DNA of 64,000 nucleotides from Clostridium aciditolerans (GCF_016316925.1 NZ_JAEEGB010000038.1:62001-126000), one strand, 5' to 3'; positions 17,464-27,163 are shown, numbered from the stretch's first letter. Notes: generated by a model not told the origin, from the sequence alone. Program-made: numbers and translations.

Positions 17464-17924
17464 AATATAAATCTACACCTCATTTTCGTAAAGTAGGATT
17501 CTATTTCTATATTGTACCAAAGCAATACAATGTTTTCCACACAGGGGGCAGAAATTATGTTGATTTCTTAAAGGGTTGAATATAATAAAAAATACAGTAA
17601 AGTAAATAGCATAAAGAGAACCATCGGTATTATATAACTGATGGTTTTTTAGCTTGTAATTTTAGTGTTTAAAGCTCTCAGCTCTTTAATCTAAGAAAGA
17701 AATTTACTATAAGAAGGTTTGTTAAAAATGTGTAAATATTTAAATAAAATAAAGAGAATATAATAAAAAAAATTTTCATATTTTGTAATAGCAATATATT
17801 AAGAATAAGATTGACAATATGATTACTAGTTAGTTTTAAGGCTTTTTATAGATAAATAATGTATACTGGCGAAGAAGTCAAGCACCAAGGCTTACTATCC
17901 ATATAAGTGAAATGAGGTGAATTA
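17464..17924. other. Intergenic region upstream of the sugar transporter
   Basis: About 460 bases without a convincing gene. It includes a hairpin AACCATCGGT / ACTGATGGTT with six T at 17619-17650, a good terminator for rightward transcription, yet no rightward gene precedes it. Either it ends a short untranslated transcript starting after 17464 or it is part of a transcription-attenuation leader for the sugar operon. Confidence 0.5.
17619..17650 (+). terminator. Terminator-like hairpin without an upstream gene
   Basis: A stem of about ten base pairs (AACCATCGGT with ACTGATGGTT) followed by TTTTTT. Confidence 0.75.
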
Positions 17925-19448
17925 ATGGATGTTCTAATGAAGGCTGAAAGTATATGCAAAACCTTTCCAGGTGTAAAGGCTCTTAACAATGTAAATTTTG
18001 AACTAAGAAAAGGGGAAGTTCATGCACTGCTTGGAGAAAATGGTGCAGGCAAGTCTACTTTAATGAAAATTTTATCTGGAGTTTATCAGAAAGATAGTGG
18101 AACTATATTTTTAAATGGAAAGGAAGTAAATGTTGCCTCTACCAGAATTGCCCAGGATATGGGCATAAGTATTATTCACCAAGAATTAAATTTATGTCCT
18201 CATCTTACAGTAGCCCAAAACATATTTATAGGAAGAGAATTTTCAAAAAGAGGAATAATTAATGAAAAAAAGCAAAAAGAAGAGGCAAAAAAGATACTTG
18301 ATAGACTGCATGTAGATATTGATCCTAATGAAAAGGTTAATAAATTACCTGTATCTAAACAGCAAATGGTGGAAATTGCAAAAGCTCTTTCAACAAAAGC
18401 TCGGGTAATAATTATGGATGAGCCTTCCTCTGCACTTACTGAAAAAGAAATTGAAGACTTATTTTCTATAATTAAAGAGTTAAAGAATCAAGGTACTGGA
18501 ATCGTCTACATTTCACATAGATTAGAGGAGCTGGAAGAAATAGTTGACAGAGTTACAGTTCTGAGAGATGGAGAGTATATACAGACCTTAAATTTCAAAG
18601 ATACTGATTTAGAGGCTTTAATAGGTTTAATGGTTGGAAGAAAACTAGATGAAAAGTATCCTAAATTAGTTATGAAAAGAGGAGAAAAAATTTTAGAGAT
18701 AAAAGGTTTTAACAAAGGGAAAAGAGTAAAAAATGTTTTTTTTCACTTATATAAGGGAGAGATTCTAGGCTTTGCAGGGCTTATGGGGGCAGGAAGAACG
18801 GATTTAGCAAGAGCTATCTTTGGCGCGGATAAAATTGATTCTGGAGAAATATATTTAAATGGGAAAAAGCTAAATATTAAGTCGCCGGCAGATGCCATAG
18901 CAAATGGTTTAGCTTATATTCCAGAGGATAGAAAGCATGAGGGGCTATCTTTAAGTATGAATGTAGCTTTTAACTTAACACTATCTAACATAGACTCCAT
19001 TGCTTCACCAGCGGGAATAATAGAAAGGTCAAAGGAAAAGCAAATATCAAATAAGATTGTATCGGACTTAAAAATAAAAACACCTTCATTAGAGCAAATA
19101 GTTAAAAATCTAAGTGGTGGTAATCAGCAAAAAGTTGTTGTAGGAAAGTGGCTAACCAGAAATCCTAAAGTATTTATATTTGATGAGCCAACTAGAGGAA
19201 TAGATGTAGGAGCTAAGATTGAGATATATAATATACTAAATCAGTTGAAAAAGTCAGGTATAGGGGTAATTATGATATCTTCTGAACTATCGGAGATTTT
19301 GGGAATATGTGACAGAGTTTTAGTTATGTGTGAAGGTGAAATAAAGGCAGAACTTAATTGTGAAAATACAAATCAAGAGGAAATAATGCATTATGCAACG
19401 CTATATACAAGTAGTGAAAAGGAGGAGGCAAATGGAAAAAGTAAGTAG
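17925..19448 (+). CDS. rbsA: Ribose-type sugar ABC transporter ATP-binding protein
   Basis: A 507-residue double ATPase, the normal length for RbsA/MglA/XylG. The first half has GENGAGKST (Walker A) and [10 protein letters not shown] (Walker B); the second has the degenerate GLMGAGRTD loop, LSGGNQQKV signature and [11 protein letters not shown], as in this family. It energises import of a monosaccharide with the permease and binding protein that follow. The permease start overlaps its end by 17 bases. With a ROK kinase and a SIS isomerase downstream the sugar may not be ribose. Confidence 0.92.
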   Translation: MDVLMKAESICKTFPGVKALNNVNFELRKGEVHALLGENGAGKSTLMKILSGVYQKDSGTIFLNGKEVNVASTRIAQDMGISIIHQELNLCPHLTVAQNIFIGREFSKRGIINEKKQKEEAKKILDRLHVDIDPNEKVNKLPVSKQQMVEIAKALSTKARVIIMDEPSSALTEKEIEDLFSIIKELKNQGTGIVYISHRLEELEEIVDRVTVLRDGEYIQTLNFKDTDLEALIGLMVGRKLDEKYPKLVMKRGEKILEIKGFNKGKRVKNVFFHLYKGEILGFAGLMGAGRTDLARAIFGADKIDSGEIYLNGKKLNIKSPADAIANGLAYIPEDRKHEGLSLSMNVAFNLTLSNIDSIASPAGIIERSKEKQISNKIVSDLKIKTPSLEQIVKNLSGGNQQKVVVGKWLTRNPKVFIFDEPTRGIDVGAKIEIYNILNQLKKSGIGVIMISSELSEILGICDRVLVMCEGEIKAELNCENTNQEEIMHYATLYTSSEKEEANGKSK

Positions 19449-20382
19449 CAGGCTTAAAATATCTAGAGAAACATCTCAATTGTTATCAGTATTAAGTGGT
19501 TTAATATTGTTATCACTGATATTTGGATTTATGTCAGATAAGTTTTTTTCAGTAGACAATTTGCTGACTGTTGCGCTGCAATCTGCAATTATAGCTATAA
19601 TTGCCATTGGACAAACTTATGTAATTATAACTACAGGCATTGATTTATCTATAGGTTCTAATATTGCCTTAGCAGGTATAGTTGCAGCAATACTGATGAC
19701 AAGCGGTGTTGCAGTACCTATTGCTGTAATTGGCGGCTTATTTTCTGGTTGTTTAGTAGGATTAATTAATGGATTAATAGTGGTTTATGGAAATATACCT
19801 CCTTTTATAGTGACACTAGGAACTATGAGTATAGTTAGAGGAGTTTCATTAGTTATTACAAAAGGTATCCCTGTCACCGATTTGCCTGAGGCTTTTACAA
19901 CTATAGGAACAGGCTCTATAGCTAGTATACCTATCCCTGCTGTGATTATGTTTACATTAGTAGCAATTTTTGGTTTTGTTTTAGCTAAGACAAAACTTGG
20001 TAGGTATACCTATGCGATAGGTAGTAATTTTGAAGCGGCAAGGTTATCCGGGATTAATACAAAAAGAACATTGATATCAATATATATAATAAGTGGCTTT
20101 TTAGCAGCTTGTGCAGGATTAATCTTAGCGGCTAGAGTAGTATCAGCACAACCAACGGCTGGTACAGGTTATGAATTAGATGCAGTTGCAGCATCCGTTA
20201 TTGGTGGTGCCAGTCTACTCGGCGGAGAAGGAATGATACTTGGAACCTTCATTGGTGCCTTAGTAATTGGAGTATTAAGAAATGGACTTAACCTTATAAA
20301 TGTATCTGCATTTTGGCAGCAAATCGTTATTGGTGCAGTAATTATAGCCGCAGTTTATATTGACAGGGTTAAAAGAAAATAG
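19432..20382 (+). CDS. rbsC: Ribose-type sugar ABC transporter permease
   Basis: A 316-residue membrane protein of the BPD_transp_2 family with about eight to ten hydrophobic segments. The [16 protein letters not shown] and [18 protein letters not shown] stretches are hallmark segments of RbsC-like permeases. I use the ATG at 19432, which follows AAAAGGAGGAGG, rather than the longer frame. It works with RbsA and RbsB in the same operon. Confidence 0.93.
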   Translation: MEKVSSRLKISRETSQLLSVLSGLILLSLIFGFMSDKFFSVDNLLTVALQSAIIAIIAIGQTYVIITTGIDLSIGSNIALAGIVAAILMTSGVAVPIAVIGGLFSGCLVGLINGLIVVYGNIPPFIVTLGTMSIVRGVSLVITKGIPVTDLPEAFTTIGTGSIASIPIPAVIMFTLVAIFGFVLAKTKLGRYTYAIGSNFEAARLSGINTKRTLISIYIISGFLAACAGLILAARVVSAQPTAGTGYELDAVAASVIGGASLLGGEGMILGTFIGALVIGVLRNGLNLINVSAFWQQIVIGAVIIAAVYIDRVKRK

Positions 20383-20435
20383 TCTTCAATTAAATTTACT
20401 TATATAAAAAATTATATTAATAGGAGGAATCATTC

Positions 20436-21425
20436 ATGAAAAAACGCCCAAGGCTTTTAGCCAAAGTTTCAGCAGTGTTAATGAGTCTGTCTTTAGTCTT
20501 AGTTGGTTGTGGAAACAGCAATTCAAGCTCAACTAGCTCATCAAGCTCATCAGGCAGCAGTGATAAAAAACAGTACAAAATGGTACTGATAACTATGGAC
20601 TCCATAGACGAACACTGGTTATCAGTTAAAGCAGGGGCAGAAGCAAAGGCTAAAGAATTAGGGAATGTACAGTTAACCTTTAGAGCACCAGCAGGAAAGA
20701 CAGATCCTGGTGAACAGGTAAGAATGGTAGAGGACGCAATAAATCAAAAAGCAGATGCTATTTTATTGGCTCCATCAGATCAGAGTGCGCTTACTCCAGT
20801 AGTGGAAAAGGCAGCTTCAGCAAACATACCGGTAATCATAATAGATTCACCAGTGAAAACAGATAAAATATCTGCATTCTTTGCTACAGATAATGCAAAA
20901 GCAGCATCTATGGCAGCAGATAAAATGGCAGAACTAATAGGACAAAAGGGCAAAATAGCAATAATAAGCGCGCAACCAGGTGCTGGAACTACAATGATTA
21001 GAGAAAAAGGCTTCAAGGACAGAGTAGCAGAAAAGTATCCAGATATCAAAATTGTTACAACTCAATATTGCAATGGAGACAAAGCTACAGCATTAAATCA
21101 AACAATGGATATACTCACAGCTAATCCTGACATAGTAGGTTTCTATGCAACAAATGAAGGTTCTACTGTAGGAGTTGCAAGAGGAATAAAACAAAAGAAT
21201 GTAGTTGGAAAAGTTAAGGTTGTAGGTTTTGACAAGTCAAAAGATATAATCAATGCTTTAGACGAAGGGTTAATTCAAGCAACTATGGTTCAAAATCCTT
21301 ATGATATGGGTGCAAAAGGAATTCAATCAGCTGTTGACGTTATCGGAAAGAAGACAGTTGAAAAGAAAGTAGATACTGGTGTAAAGGTAGTTACAAAAGA
21401 CAATATAAGCGAAATAAAGAAATAG
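20436..21425 (+). CDS. rbsB: Ribose-type periplasmic-binding lipoprotein
   Basis: A 329-residue sugar-binding protein. The signal peptide ends in the lipobox LVGC, followed by a serine-rich linker, then the Peripla_BP_4 domain (QYKMVLITMDSIDEHWLSVKAGAE start; DQSALTPVV; VGFDKSKD). The family binds ribose, allose, galactose or related sugars at the cell surface and delivers them to RbsC. It is third in the transporter operon. Ligand identity is not evident, since binding residues vary within the family. Confidence 0.92.
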   Translation: MKKRPRLLAKVSAVLMSLSLVLVGCGNSNSSSTSSSSSSGSSDKKQYKMVLITMDSIDEHWLSVKAGAEAKAKELGNVQLTFRAPAGKTDPGEQVRMVEDAINQKADAILLAPSDQSALTPVVEKAASANIPVIIIDSPVKTDKISAFFATDNAKAASMAADKMAELIGQKGKIAIISAQPGAGTTMIREKGFKDRVAEKYPDIKIVTTQYCNGDKATALNQTMDILTANPDIVGFYATNEGSTVGVARGIKQKNVVGKVKVVGFDKSKDIINALDEGLIQATMVQNPYDMGAKGIQSAVDVIGKKTVEKKVDTGVKVVTKDNISEIKK

Positions 21426-21460
21426 TTGCTGCATAATCTATCTATATAGAGTTAAAAGAC

Positions 21461-21541
21461 CGAAAGTTACCTTATACCCCGGGATAAGTTTTCAAGCTTC
21501 AGTCCGTTAAAAACATATCCCTTTGTATAAGGTAACTTTCT
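21461..21541. repeat. Short inverted-repeat element, copy 3 of the terminal-repeat family
   Basis: CGAAAGTTACCTTATAC at the left is exactly complementary over 16 bases to GTATAAGGTAACTTTC at the right, with about 48 bases between. The ends match the outer ends of the elements at 404-690 and 16691-16970 (ACCGAAAGTTAACTTATAC), but the interior is much shorter and different. No T run follows, so it is not an obvious terminator. Confidence 0.7.
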
Positions 21542-21652
21542 GGTTAGTTTCCCTATATAGATGCCAACACCCAGGAGATGCTTAAAGTTTTTTATTTGCC
21601 TAGGGATGTGGGCAAAAACATTTGAAGTAAGTTTCACTTTAGGGAGGAATAT

Positions 21653-22627
21653 ATGAATAATGGCAATTTGATAGGCATTGATATTGGCGGAACAAAGTGT
21701 GCTGTAGTTTTAGGAAATCCTTATGGCAAGATAATTGATAGGATTTCTTTTCCTACAAAGATCACCAGAGAAGCTAATTATACTATAAATAAAATTTTTC
21801 ATTCTATTAATGCAATACTAAGTCAAAATAAAGGCAGCATAGACAACATCCAATCTATTGGAATTAGTTGTGGTGGTCCTTTAGATAGTAAAAAAGGTAT
21901 AATTATGTCTCCACCTAATCTGCCTAATTGGGATAATATACCCATAAAAGATATTTTTAAAAATAGATTTAATAAGAATGTATATATACAAAATGATGCT
22001 AATGCTTGTGCTATAGCAGAATGGAAATTTGGTGCGGGAAAGAATTGCAACAACATGGTCTTTTTAACCTTTGGCACCGGTTTAGGGGCAGGCCTAATAT
22101 TAAATGGGAAGCTTTATACTGGAGCTAATGATATGGCAGGAGAGGTAGGCCATATAAGACTTAGCAGAGAAGGCCCTTTAGGCTATGGAAAGTTTGGTTC
22201 CTTTGAAGGCTATTGCAGTGGTGGTGGCATTGCTAAGTTAGCCTATGAGGAAATAACTAGGAGAATAAAAAGAGGTGATAGAGTAGAGTTTTGCGAAACC
22301 TTAGAGGAAGCTAAAAACATCACGGCGAAAGAAGTCGGTATTGCTGCTCAAAATGGTGATAAGATAGCAATAGATATTCTAAAAACAAGTGGAAGGTATT
22401 TAGGCATAGGTTTATCAATTATTATTGATATATTAAATCCTGAAAAAATTATAATAGGAAGTATATTCGCTAGGTGCAGAGAGTTTTTACAGCCTACAGC
22501 AGAAGAAATTATAAAAAAGGAAGCATTAGAGTTATCTTATAAAAACTGCAGTATTTTACCTTCAAGCTTAGGTGAAAGTATTGGAGATTATGCCTGCTTG
22601 TCAGTGGCCTTAGGCGAAAATTATTAG
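21653..22627 (+). CDS. ROK-family sugar kinase
   Basis: A 324-residue kinase. The N-terminal phosphate loop is GIDIGGTKCAVVLG, the sugar/catalytic segment NDANACAIAEWKFGAG, and GTGLGAGLI follows. The usual ROK zinc motif CxCGxxGCxE is replaced by LGYGKFGSFE, so the three cysteines are absent, while the flanking GHIRL histidine and the glutamate are kept. It likely phosphorylates the sugar imported by the preceding transporter. AGGGAGG precedes the ATG. Some ROK members are repressors, but this one lacks an HTH. Confidence 0.9.
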   Translation: MNNGNLIGIDIGGTKCAVVLGNPYGKIIDRISFPTKITREANYTINKIFHSINAILSQNKGSIDNIQSIGISCGGPLDSKKGIIMSPPNLPNWDNIPIKDIFKNRFNKNVYIQNDANACAIAEWKFGAGKNCNNMVFLTFGTGLGAGLILNGKLYTGANDMAGEVGHIRLSREGPLGYGKFGSFEGYCSGGGIAKLAYEEITRRIKRGDRVEFCETLEEAKNITAKEVGIAAQNGDKIAIDILKTSGRYLGIGLSIIIDILNPEKIIIGSIFARCREFLQPTAEEIIKKEALELSYKNCSILPSSLGESIGDYACLSVALGENY

Positions 22628-22640
22628 AAGAACTTTAAGT

Positions 22641-23279
22641 ATGAAAAACGTAAAAAAGGTCTTAAATAATTTGATGAAAAGATACCCTCTATTAGAAGTG
22701 TGTTCAGAGGATATATGGAAAGCATATAAAGAGATGCATGAATGTTATAGCAAAGAAGGAAAAATTCTCGTTTGCGGTAATGGTGGCAGTGCTGCAGATG
22801 CAGAACACATAGTAGGGGAACTAATGAAAGGTTTTATGCTAAAGAGAGAGCTTCCTAAAGATATTAAAGAAAAACTGATAAATATAGAGAATGAAGCAGG
22901 AATGATTTTGGCAAATAGACTGCAGTGTGCACTTCCAGCCATTGATTTAACAGCACAATCAGCTTTGTGTACTGCTTTTTCAAATGATGTGCACCCAGAC
23001 TTAATATATGCTCAACAAGTATTAGCCTATGGAAAAAGTTCTGATTTATTTATGGGATTAAGCACTTCTGGAAATTCAAAAAATGTTATATATGCTATTT
23101 ATACAGCAAAAGCTTTAGGTGTAAAAACTATAGGCTTAACTGGAAAGTCAGGAGGAAAAATAGCAGAGCTTTGTGATGTTACAATAAAAGCGCCTAAGGA
23201 GCTTACCTTTGAAGTCCAGGAACTTCATCTTCCAATTTATCATGCACTTTGCCAAATGGTTGAAATATCATTCTTTTAA
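22641..23279 (+). CDS. SIS-domain phosphosugar isomerase (GmhA-like)
   Basis: A 212-residue protein with a SIS fold: GNGGSAADAEHIVGELMKGF (residues 46-65) closely matches sedoheptulose-7-phosphate isomerases, and LSTSGNSKNVIYA is the phosphate-binding loop. It follows the ROK kinase by 13 bases, so kinase and isomerase should act in turn on the sugar delivered by the Rbs-type importer. The true substrate may be a heptose, an aldose phosphate or an amino sugar. The start lacks a strong ribosome site, implying coupling to the kinase. Confidence 0.85.
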   Translation: MKNVKKVLNNLMKRYPLLEVCSEDIWKAYKEMHECYSKEGKILVCGNGGSAADAEHIVGELMKGFMLKRELPKDIKEKLINIENEAGMILANRLQCALPAIDLTAQSALCTAFSNDVHPDLIYAQQVLAYGKSSDLFMGLSTSGNSKNVIYAIYTAKALGVKTIGLTGKSGGKIAELCDVTIKAPKELTFEVQELHLPIYHALCQMVEISFF

Positions 23280-23302
23280 AAATAGATTTCATAGTATCAT
23301 GT

Positions 23303-23338
23303 AAAAATCTCTTAGTAAAAATACTAGGAGATTTTTTT
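23303..23338 (+). terminator. Terminator of the sugar operon
   Basis: AAATCTCTTAGTA pairs with TACTAGGAGATTT and runs into seven T. Confidence 0.9.
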
Positions 23339-23467
23339 ATATTCTTATTTTAATATTTTAAGTTATAACTGTTAAAAATAACTTTATAGGTTATAAAATA
23401 AATGCTAGTATATAACTATCAAAACAAATTTTAAGGGTTATAATGATTTGTTGAAGGAGGAATAATT

Positions 23468-24262
23468 ATGAAGTTTACATGGATTGGTGGGCCTACATTT
23501 TTATTAGAAATAGGTGATTTTAAAGTTTTAACAGACCCTGTACTAAATAATAATAAAGAAGCTTTTATTATGAATGGACATCCTTCTACAGGAAAGAATG
23601 GTGTAACAATACTAAGAAATGCTCCAGTTCCTGATTTTGACTTGAACAGTATTCAGTATGTATTAGTTAGCCATATACATTCAGATCATTTTGATAAAGT
23701 TGCAATGGATAAAATAAATAAAAGTACTCCTATTATAATGCCTAATAGCCAAAAACATTTATTACAAGATAAGTTTGAAAACATAACACCAATAGATTGG
23801 TGGGAATCTACTGCATTAATAAGCAAAAATCAGAATTTAAATATAACTTCTGTCCCAGCTCGTCATGCACATAAAGATGACATAAATATGGAAATGGGTA
23901 TAGTAAATGGATATTTGATAGAATATTCGTCACCAGAAGAAAAAATTAAAATTTACTGGACTGGGGATACGGTTTGGTTTGAAGATATGAAAAAAATAAA
24001 AGACTTTGCAGGAGAGATAGATATTCTCATACCACATATGGGAGCAGTTGGGATTGATGGGCCTTATGATATGCTAACTTTAAATAGTGAAGAGGCCATA
24101 AAGGTATGCTCTCTATTTAATCCCAAATATATAATACCTATACATCATAGTACCTTTTCACACTATGTTGAGCTGATTTCAGTATTTGGTGAAGAATTTA
24201 AAAAAGTTGATAATACAGATACGCTAATACTATTAAGAGAAGGAGAAAGCTGGGTAAAATAA
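23468..24262 (+). CDS. MBL-fold metal-dependent hydrolase (UlaG-like)
   Basis: A 264-residue metallo-beta-lactamase-fold protein. The metal motif is SHIHSDHFD (HxHxDH), a further histidine lies in PARHAHKDD, the aspartate in WTGDTVWF, and the last histidine in PIHHSTFSHY. MKFTWIGGPTFLLE is the usual start of the UlaG/UPF0173 group. Substrate is unknown; relatives hydrolyse lactones or phosphodiesters. It is monocistronic with GGAGG before the ATG. Confidence 0.88.
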   Translation: MKFTWIGGPTFLLEIGDFKVLTDPVLNNNKEAFIMNGHPSTGKNGVTILRNAPVPDFDLNSIQYVLVSHIHSDHFDKVAMDKINKSTPIIMPNSQKHLLQDKFENITPIDWWESTALISKNQNLNITSVPARHAHKDDINMEMGIVNGYLIEYSSPEEKIKIYWTGDTVWFEDMKKIKDFAGEIDILIPHMGAVGIDGPYDMLTLNSEEAIKVCSLFNPKYIIPIHHSTFSHYVELISVFGEEFKKVDNTDTLILLREGESWVK

Positions 24263-24355
24263 ACAGTCTCCTAAGGTGAAGAGAATTCTTTACCTGCTGC
24301 GAAGCTTAGGATTTGTTAGCAAAAGGTAATAGCTAGCGGATAAGTTTTTTATAAT

Positions 24356-24399
24356 GAAAACACTGGAATTAGAGAATAGAGTTCAATTCTAGTGTTTTC
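24356..24399 (+). terminator. Terminator of the MBL hydrolase gene
   Basis: GAAAACACTGGAATT pairs with AATTCTAGTGTTTTC, one mismatch, 14-base loop. It lies 94 bases past the stop; between them is a second structure in which CCTAAG...CTTAGG encloses GGTGAAG/CTTTACC. Confidence 0.8.
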
Positions 24400-24454
24400 A
24401 TTGTGAGAATTATACAAAATAGAGTGAGGTATGTTAAAGATGTCTGAAATAGTG

Positions 24455-25036
24455 TTACTTAGTATCAAGCTTTTTTCTATTAAAATGTCTAGCAGCTTTT
24501 TCTCTGTTTCCGCATGTCTGCATTGAGCACCACTTCTTTTTCTTGTTTTTCGATGTATCTATAAAAAATAGAGTACAACTACTTGAAGCACATTGCTTTA
24601 TACGTTCTAATTCATAATTTACTAATAAATCAATTAAAGAGTCGTAAATTAATAAAAGTATTTTTGAACAAAAATCTGAATCGGTGTTAAAAGATTTTAC
24701 TAGTTTCCCATTTAAATTATTAATTTGTATGTGAATATGTATGTTTTTTAAAATCGAATTTATATCATCAAGAACTTTTGGTTCCACATAAGAAATTTCG
24801 CTTATTTGTTTAAGTACATTTCTAATTATTTTTCTGCTATCTATTATTTTAGCAAACAAACTGTCAAGTTCACTAGATGTAATCTTATCAGTATCTTTTA
24901 TCAAATTTTTATTTAGCATCCATGATATAAAACTTTGAGAATCCTTTATTAAATCAGTTTCCTGTCCATGTACTATTTTTATTGTGTTAGCTAATTCTAT
25001 GGCAAAGTTTTCATCATTGATATGTTTATCAGTCAT
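24455..25036 (-). CDS. CGNR zinc-finger (ABATE domain) regulator
   Basis: A 193-residue protein. The C-terminus holds the CGNR zinc finger: CASSSC, then KKKKWCSMQTCGNREKAARH. The N-terminal helical part corresponds to the ABATE ligand-sensing domain. I start at the ATG at 25036, eight bases from AGGAGG, rather than the GTG that overlaps that site. It is divergently transcribed from a flavin-dependent reductase gene 163 bases away, a common pairing of regulator and target, so it may control that gene. Confidence 0.85.
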   Translation of the reverse strand: MTDKHINDENFAIELANTIKIVHGQETDLIKDSQSFISWMLNKNLIKDTDKITSSELDSLFAKIIDSRKIIRNVLKQISEISYVEPKVLDDINSILKNIHIHIQINNLNGKLVKSFNTDSDFCSKILLLIYDSLIDLLVNYELERIKQCASSSCTLFFIDTSKNKKKKWCSMQTCGNREKAARHFNRKKLDTK

Positions 25037-25199
25037 TGATTTCACCTCCTATATATAGTATAACTATCTAAAAGAATTTGACAAGTTATAAAAATAATGG
25101 TTTCTTAAAGGGTAGCATATATCATAAAAGTACGTACTATTATTGTGAATTGTTTACAATTATAATAATAGTATCTAATCTATCGAGGGGGATGGTAAA

Positions 25200-25742
25200 A
25201 TGAAGATTTTTTCAGTTTTAGGAAGTCCAAATAAAAACGGAAATACAGCAACTCTATTGGCTCAATTTTTGAAGGGCGTACAAGAAAATAACAGTAGCGT
25301 AGAATGCTCTAGTGTATTTCTTCAAGAGAAAAACATTAGGGGCTGCAGTGCATGTAATAGCTGTAGAAAAGCATTAGATACCTGTGTTATAAAAGATGAT
25401 ATGCAGCCATTATATGAGGAAGTAAAAACTTCAAACATAATTGTTTTAGCTACACCAGTGTATTGGTGGAATATGACAGCACAACTAAAAACTTTTATAG
25501 ATAGGTTGTATGCCCTTAAATCAGAAGACTTTAAGGATAAGGAAATAGTATTATTAATGACTCATGAAGGAACAGAAGAAGATTCAGGGGCTAAGGTTGT
25601 TGAAAGTAGTTTGGAGCAGATGTCAGAGTACTTAGGGCTAAAGTTCACTCGAAAGTACGGAGTATCTACAGGAGAATTGTCTGTGTCTGATAACAAAGAA
25701 GCCTTAGATAAAGTCTATTATATGGGGAAAAATCTAATATAA
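25200..25742 (+). CDS. NADPH-dependent FMN reductase / flavodoxin-family protein
   Basis: A 180-residue flavodoxin-fold protein. LGSPNKNGNTATLL is the FMN phosphate loop, and ATPVYWWNMTAQLKTFIDRL the second flavin loop. The segment GCSACNSCRKALDTCVIKDDM carries four cysteines, as in iron-sulfur flavoprotein-like NAD(P)H-quinone or azoreductase relatives. Probably cytosolic and involved in electrophile or redox defence. Its start follows GAGGGGGATG. Confidence 0.88.
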   Translation: MKIFSVLGSPNKNGNTATLLAQFLKGVQENNSSVECSSVFLQEKNIRGCSACNSCRKALDTCVIKDDMQPLYEEVKTSNIIVLATPVYWWNMTAQLKTFIDRLYALKSEDFKDKEIVLLMTHEGTEEDSGAKVVESSLEQMSEYLGLKFTRKYGVSTGELSVSDNKEALDKVYYMGKNLI

Positions 25743-25770
25743 TTGATTTTTCGTTAAAATAATAAATTTA

Positions 25771-25819
25771 AAGGGATTGTCCATAATGCGTAAATATGTA
25801 TTATGAACAATTTCTTTTT
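25771..25819 (+). terminator. Terminator of the FMN reductase gene
   Basis: GATTGTCCATAATGCG pairs with GTATTATGAACAATTTC (small bulges), followed by TTTTT. Confidence 0.75.
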
Positions 25820-25828
25820 AACTGCATT

Positions 25829-25857
25829 TTGACAAAAAAGTAAAAATAGGCTATAAT
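25829..25857 (+). promoter_or_regulatory. Consensus sigma-A promoter for the tRNA gene
   Basis: TTGACA and TATAAT with exactly 17 bases between, about 31 bases before the tRNA 5' end. Nearly the same spacer (AAAAAGTAAAAATAGGC) is found in two further promoters in this window (36289-36317 and 62070-62096). Confidence 0.9.
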
Positions 25858-25888
25858 ATATGTAATGTTAATTTAACAGTTTATGTAT

Positions 25889-25962
25889 GCGGGTGTAACT
25901 CAATGGCAGAGTGCTAGCTTCCCAAGCTAGTTACGAGGGTTCGATTCCCTTCACCCGCTCCA
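25889..25962 (+). tRNA. tRNA-Gly (anticodon CCC)
   Basis: A 74-base cloverleaf: acceptor GCGGGTG with CACCCGC, D arm ACTC...GAGT, anticodon stem CTAGC/GCTAG around TTCCCAA (anticodon CCC), T loop TTCGATT, and encoded CCA after the discriminator T. It is a lone tRNA gene with its own promoter and a terminator about 50 bases later. Confidence 0.96.
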
Positions 25963-26011
25963 CTAAAAATTATTTTCAAATACTTATATAAGGATATAAA
26001 CAAGAATTCTG

Positions 26012-26038
26012 AAGCATTTATAGTAAATGCTTTTTTTT
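26012..26038 (+). terminator. Terminator after the tRNA gene
   Basis: AAGCATTTA pairs with TAAATGCTT across TAG, with eight T in all. Confidence 0.9.
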
Positions 26039-26101
26039 ATTAATGTTACTAGAGTGTGATTTTATTAAAAAATTATTTCTTAAAATGTATTATGTAATAA
26101 G

Positions 26102-26147
26102 GGGCTGTCTCAAAATGATTAAAAAAAATCATTATAAGAGGCAGCTC
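26102..26147. repeat. GGCTGTCTC-ended hairpin
   Basis: GGGCTGTCTC and ATGATT pair imperfectly with AATCAT and GAGGCAGCTC. The GGGCTGTCTCAAAA end looks like the terminal repeat of common Firmicutes insertion sequences, so this may be a miniature derivative. A TTTTTAT tail also lets it act as a terminator. Confidence 0.5.
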
Positions 26148-26302
26148 TTTTTATATTTAATTTCATATATAATAACTAGCTTTATGTAACATAATATATT
26201 TAATTAAATGTATGACTTTATTTAGAAATGTTCACTGATTTTAGTGTATTCCTGTAATTAGGCTGAAGATGAATTAGAAATAATACTTAATGGGGAGGTA
26301 AA

Positions 26303-27163
26303 ATGGATACTAAATTTTTAAACAAAGATAACATTATAGACTTTTTATATATCATATTTGGAAGTTTTTTGGCTTCCATTGGTGTAAATATGTTTTTAAT
26401 TCACGCTAAACTTTTAAGTGGAGGAGTTACTGGGGTAGCACTCATAATTCAATATTTATTTAAAATTGAGGCAGGGTATATAATTCTTTTATTAAACATT
26501 CCATTATTTATATTAAGCTTAAAGAAACTAGATAAAGAGTTTACTATATATTCTTTAGTGGGAACGTTATCCTTTTCTTTATCACTAGTGTTAACACATT
26601 CTATATCTAATATTTTAAATATAAATGATAAACTGCTTTATTGCTTATATGGAGGCGTTATTAATGGAATTGGTTTTGGCCTAGTTTTTACCCATAGGGG
26701 TTCTACAGGTGGATTTGATATAGTAACTATGATAATTAGAAAAAAACGCTCTAATCTTAATATAGGTACAATATCCTTTATTATAAATTTAATAATTGTT
26801 AGCATCAGTGCCTTTATATTTGGACTTCCTAATGCCTTATATACACTAATAGCAATGTACACAACATCTTTCGTTATGGATAATGTAGTTAAGGGATTAC
26901 GTCAAACTAAATCAGTATTTATTATTACAGAAAAAGAGGAAGAGATATCTAAATTTATAATGATGAATTTACATAGGGGAGTTACCTATCTTTATGGTGA
27001 AGGAGCTTATACAAAAGAACATAAGAAGATACTTTACTGTATTATACCCTTATCTCAATTGCCTGAACTTAAAAATATTGTTACTAAAGTAGATAGTAAA
27101 GCCTTCATATCTATTTTAGATGCCTCTGAGGTTCAAGGAAAAGGTTTTAAAACTAGTTTGTAA
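26303..27163 (+). CDS. YitT-family membrane protein
   Basis: A 286-residue membrane protein with about five or six transmembrane helices in residues 10-195 (for example ASIGVNMFLIHAKLLSGGVTGVALI and FTHRGSTGGFDIVTMIIRK, both hallmarks), then a cytosolic DUF2179 domain (MNLHRGVTYLYGEGAYTKEHKKILYCI). The function of the family is not established; it has many paralogues in Firmicutes. It is monocistronic, starting at an ATG behind GGGGAGG. Confidence 0.92.
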   Translation: MDTKFLNKDNIIDFLYIIFGSFLASIGVNMFLIHAKLLSGGVTGVALIIQYLFKIEAGYIILLLNIPLFILSLKKLDKEFTIYSLVGTLSFSLSLVLTHSISNILNINDKLLYCLYGGVINGIGFGLVFTHRGSTGGFDIVTMIIRKKRSNLNIGTISFIINLIIVSISAFIFGLPNALYTLIAMYTTSFVMDNVVKGLRQTKSVFIITEKEEEISKFIMMNLHRGVTYLYGEGAYTKEHKKILYCIIPLSQLPELKNIVTKVDSKAFISILDASEVQGKGFKTSL

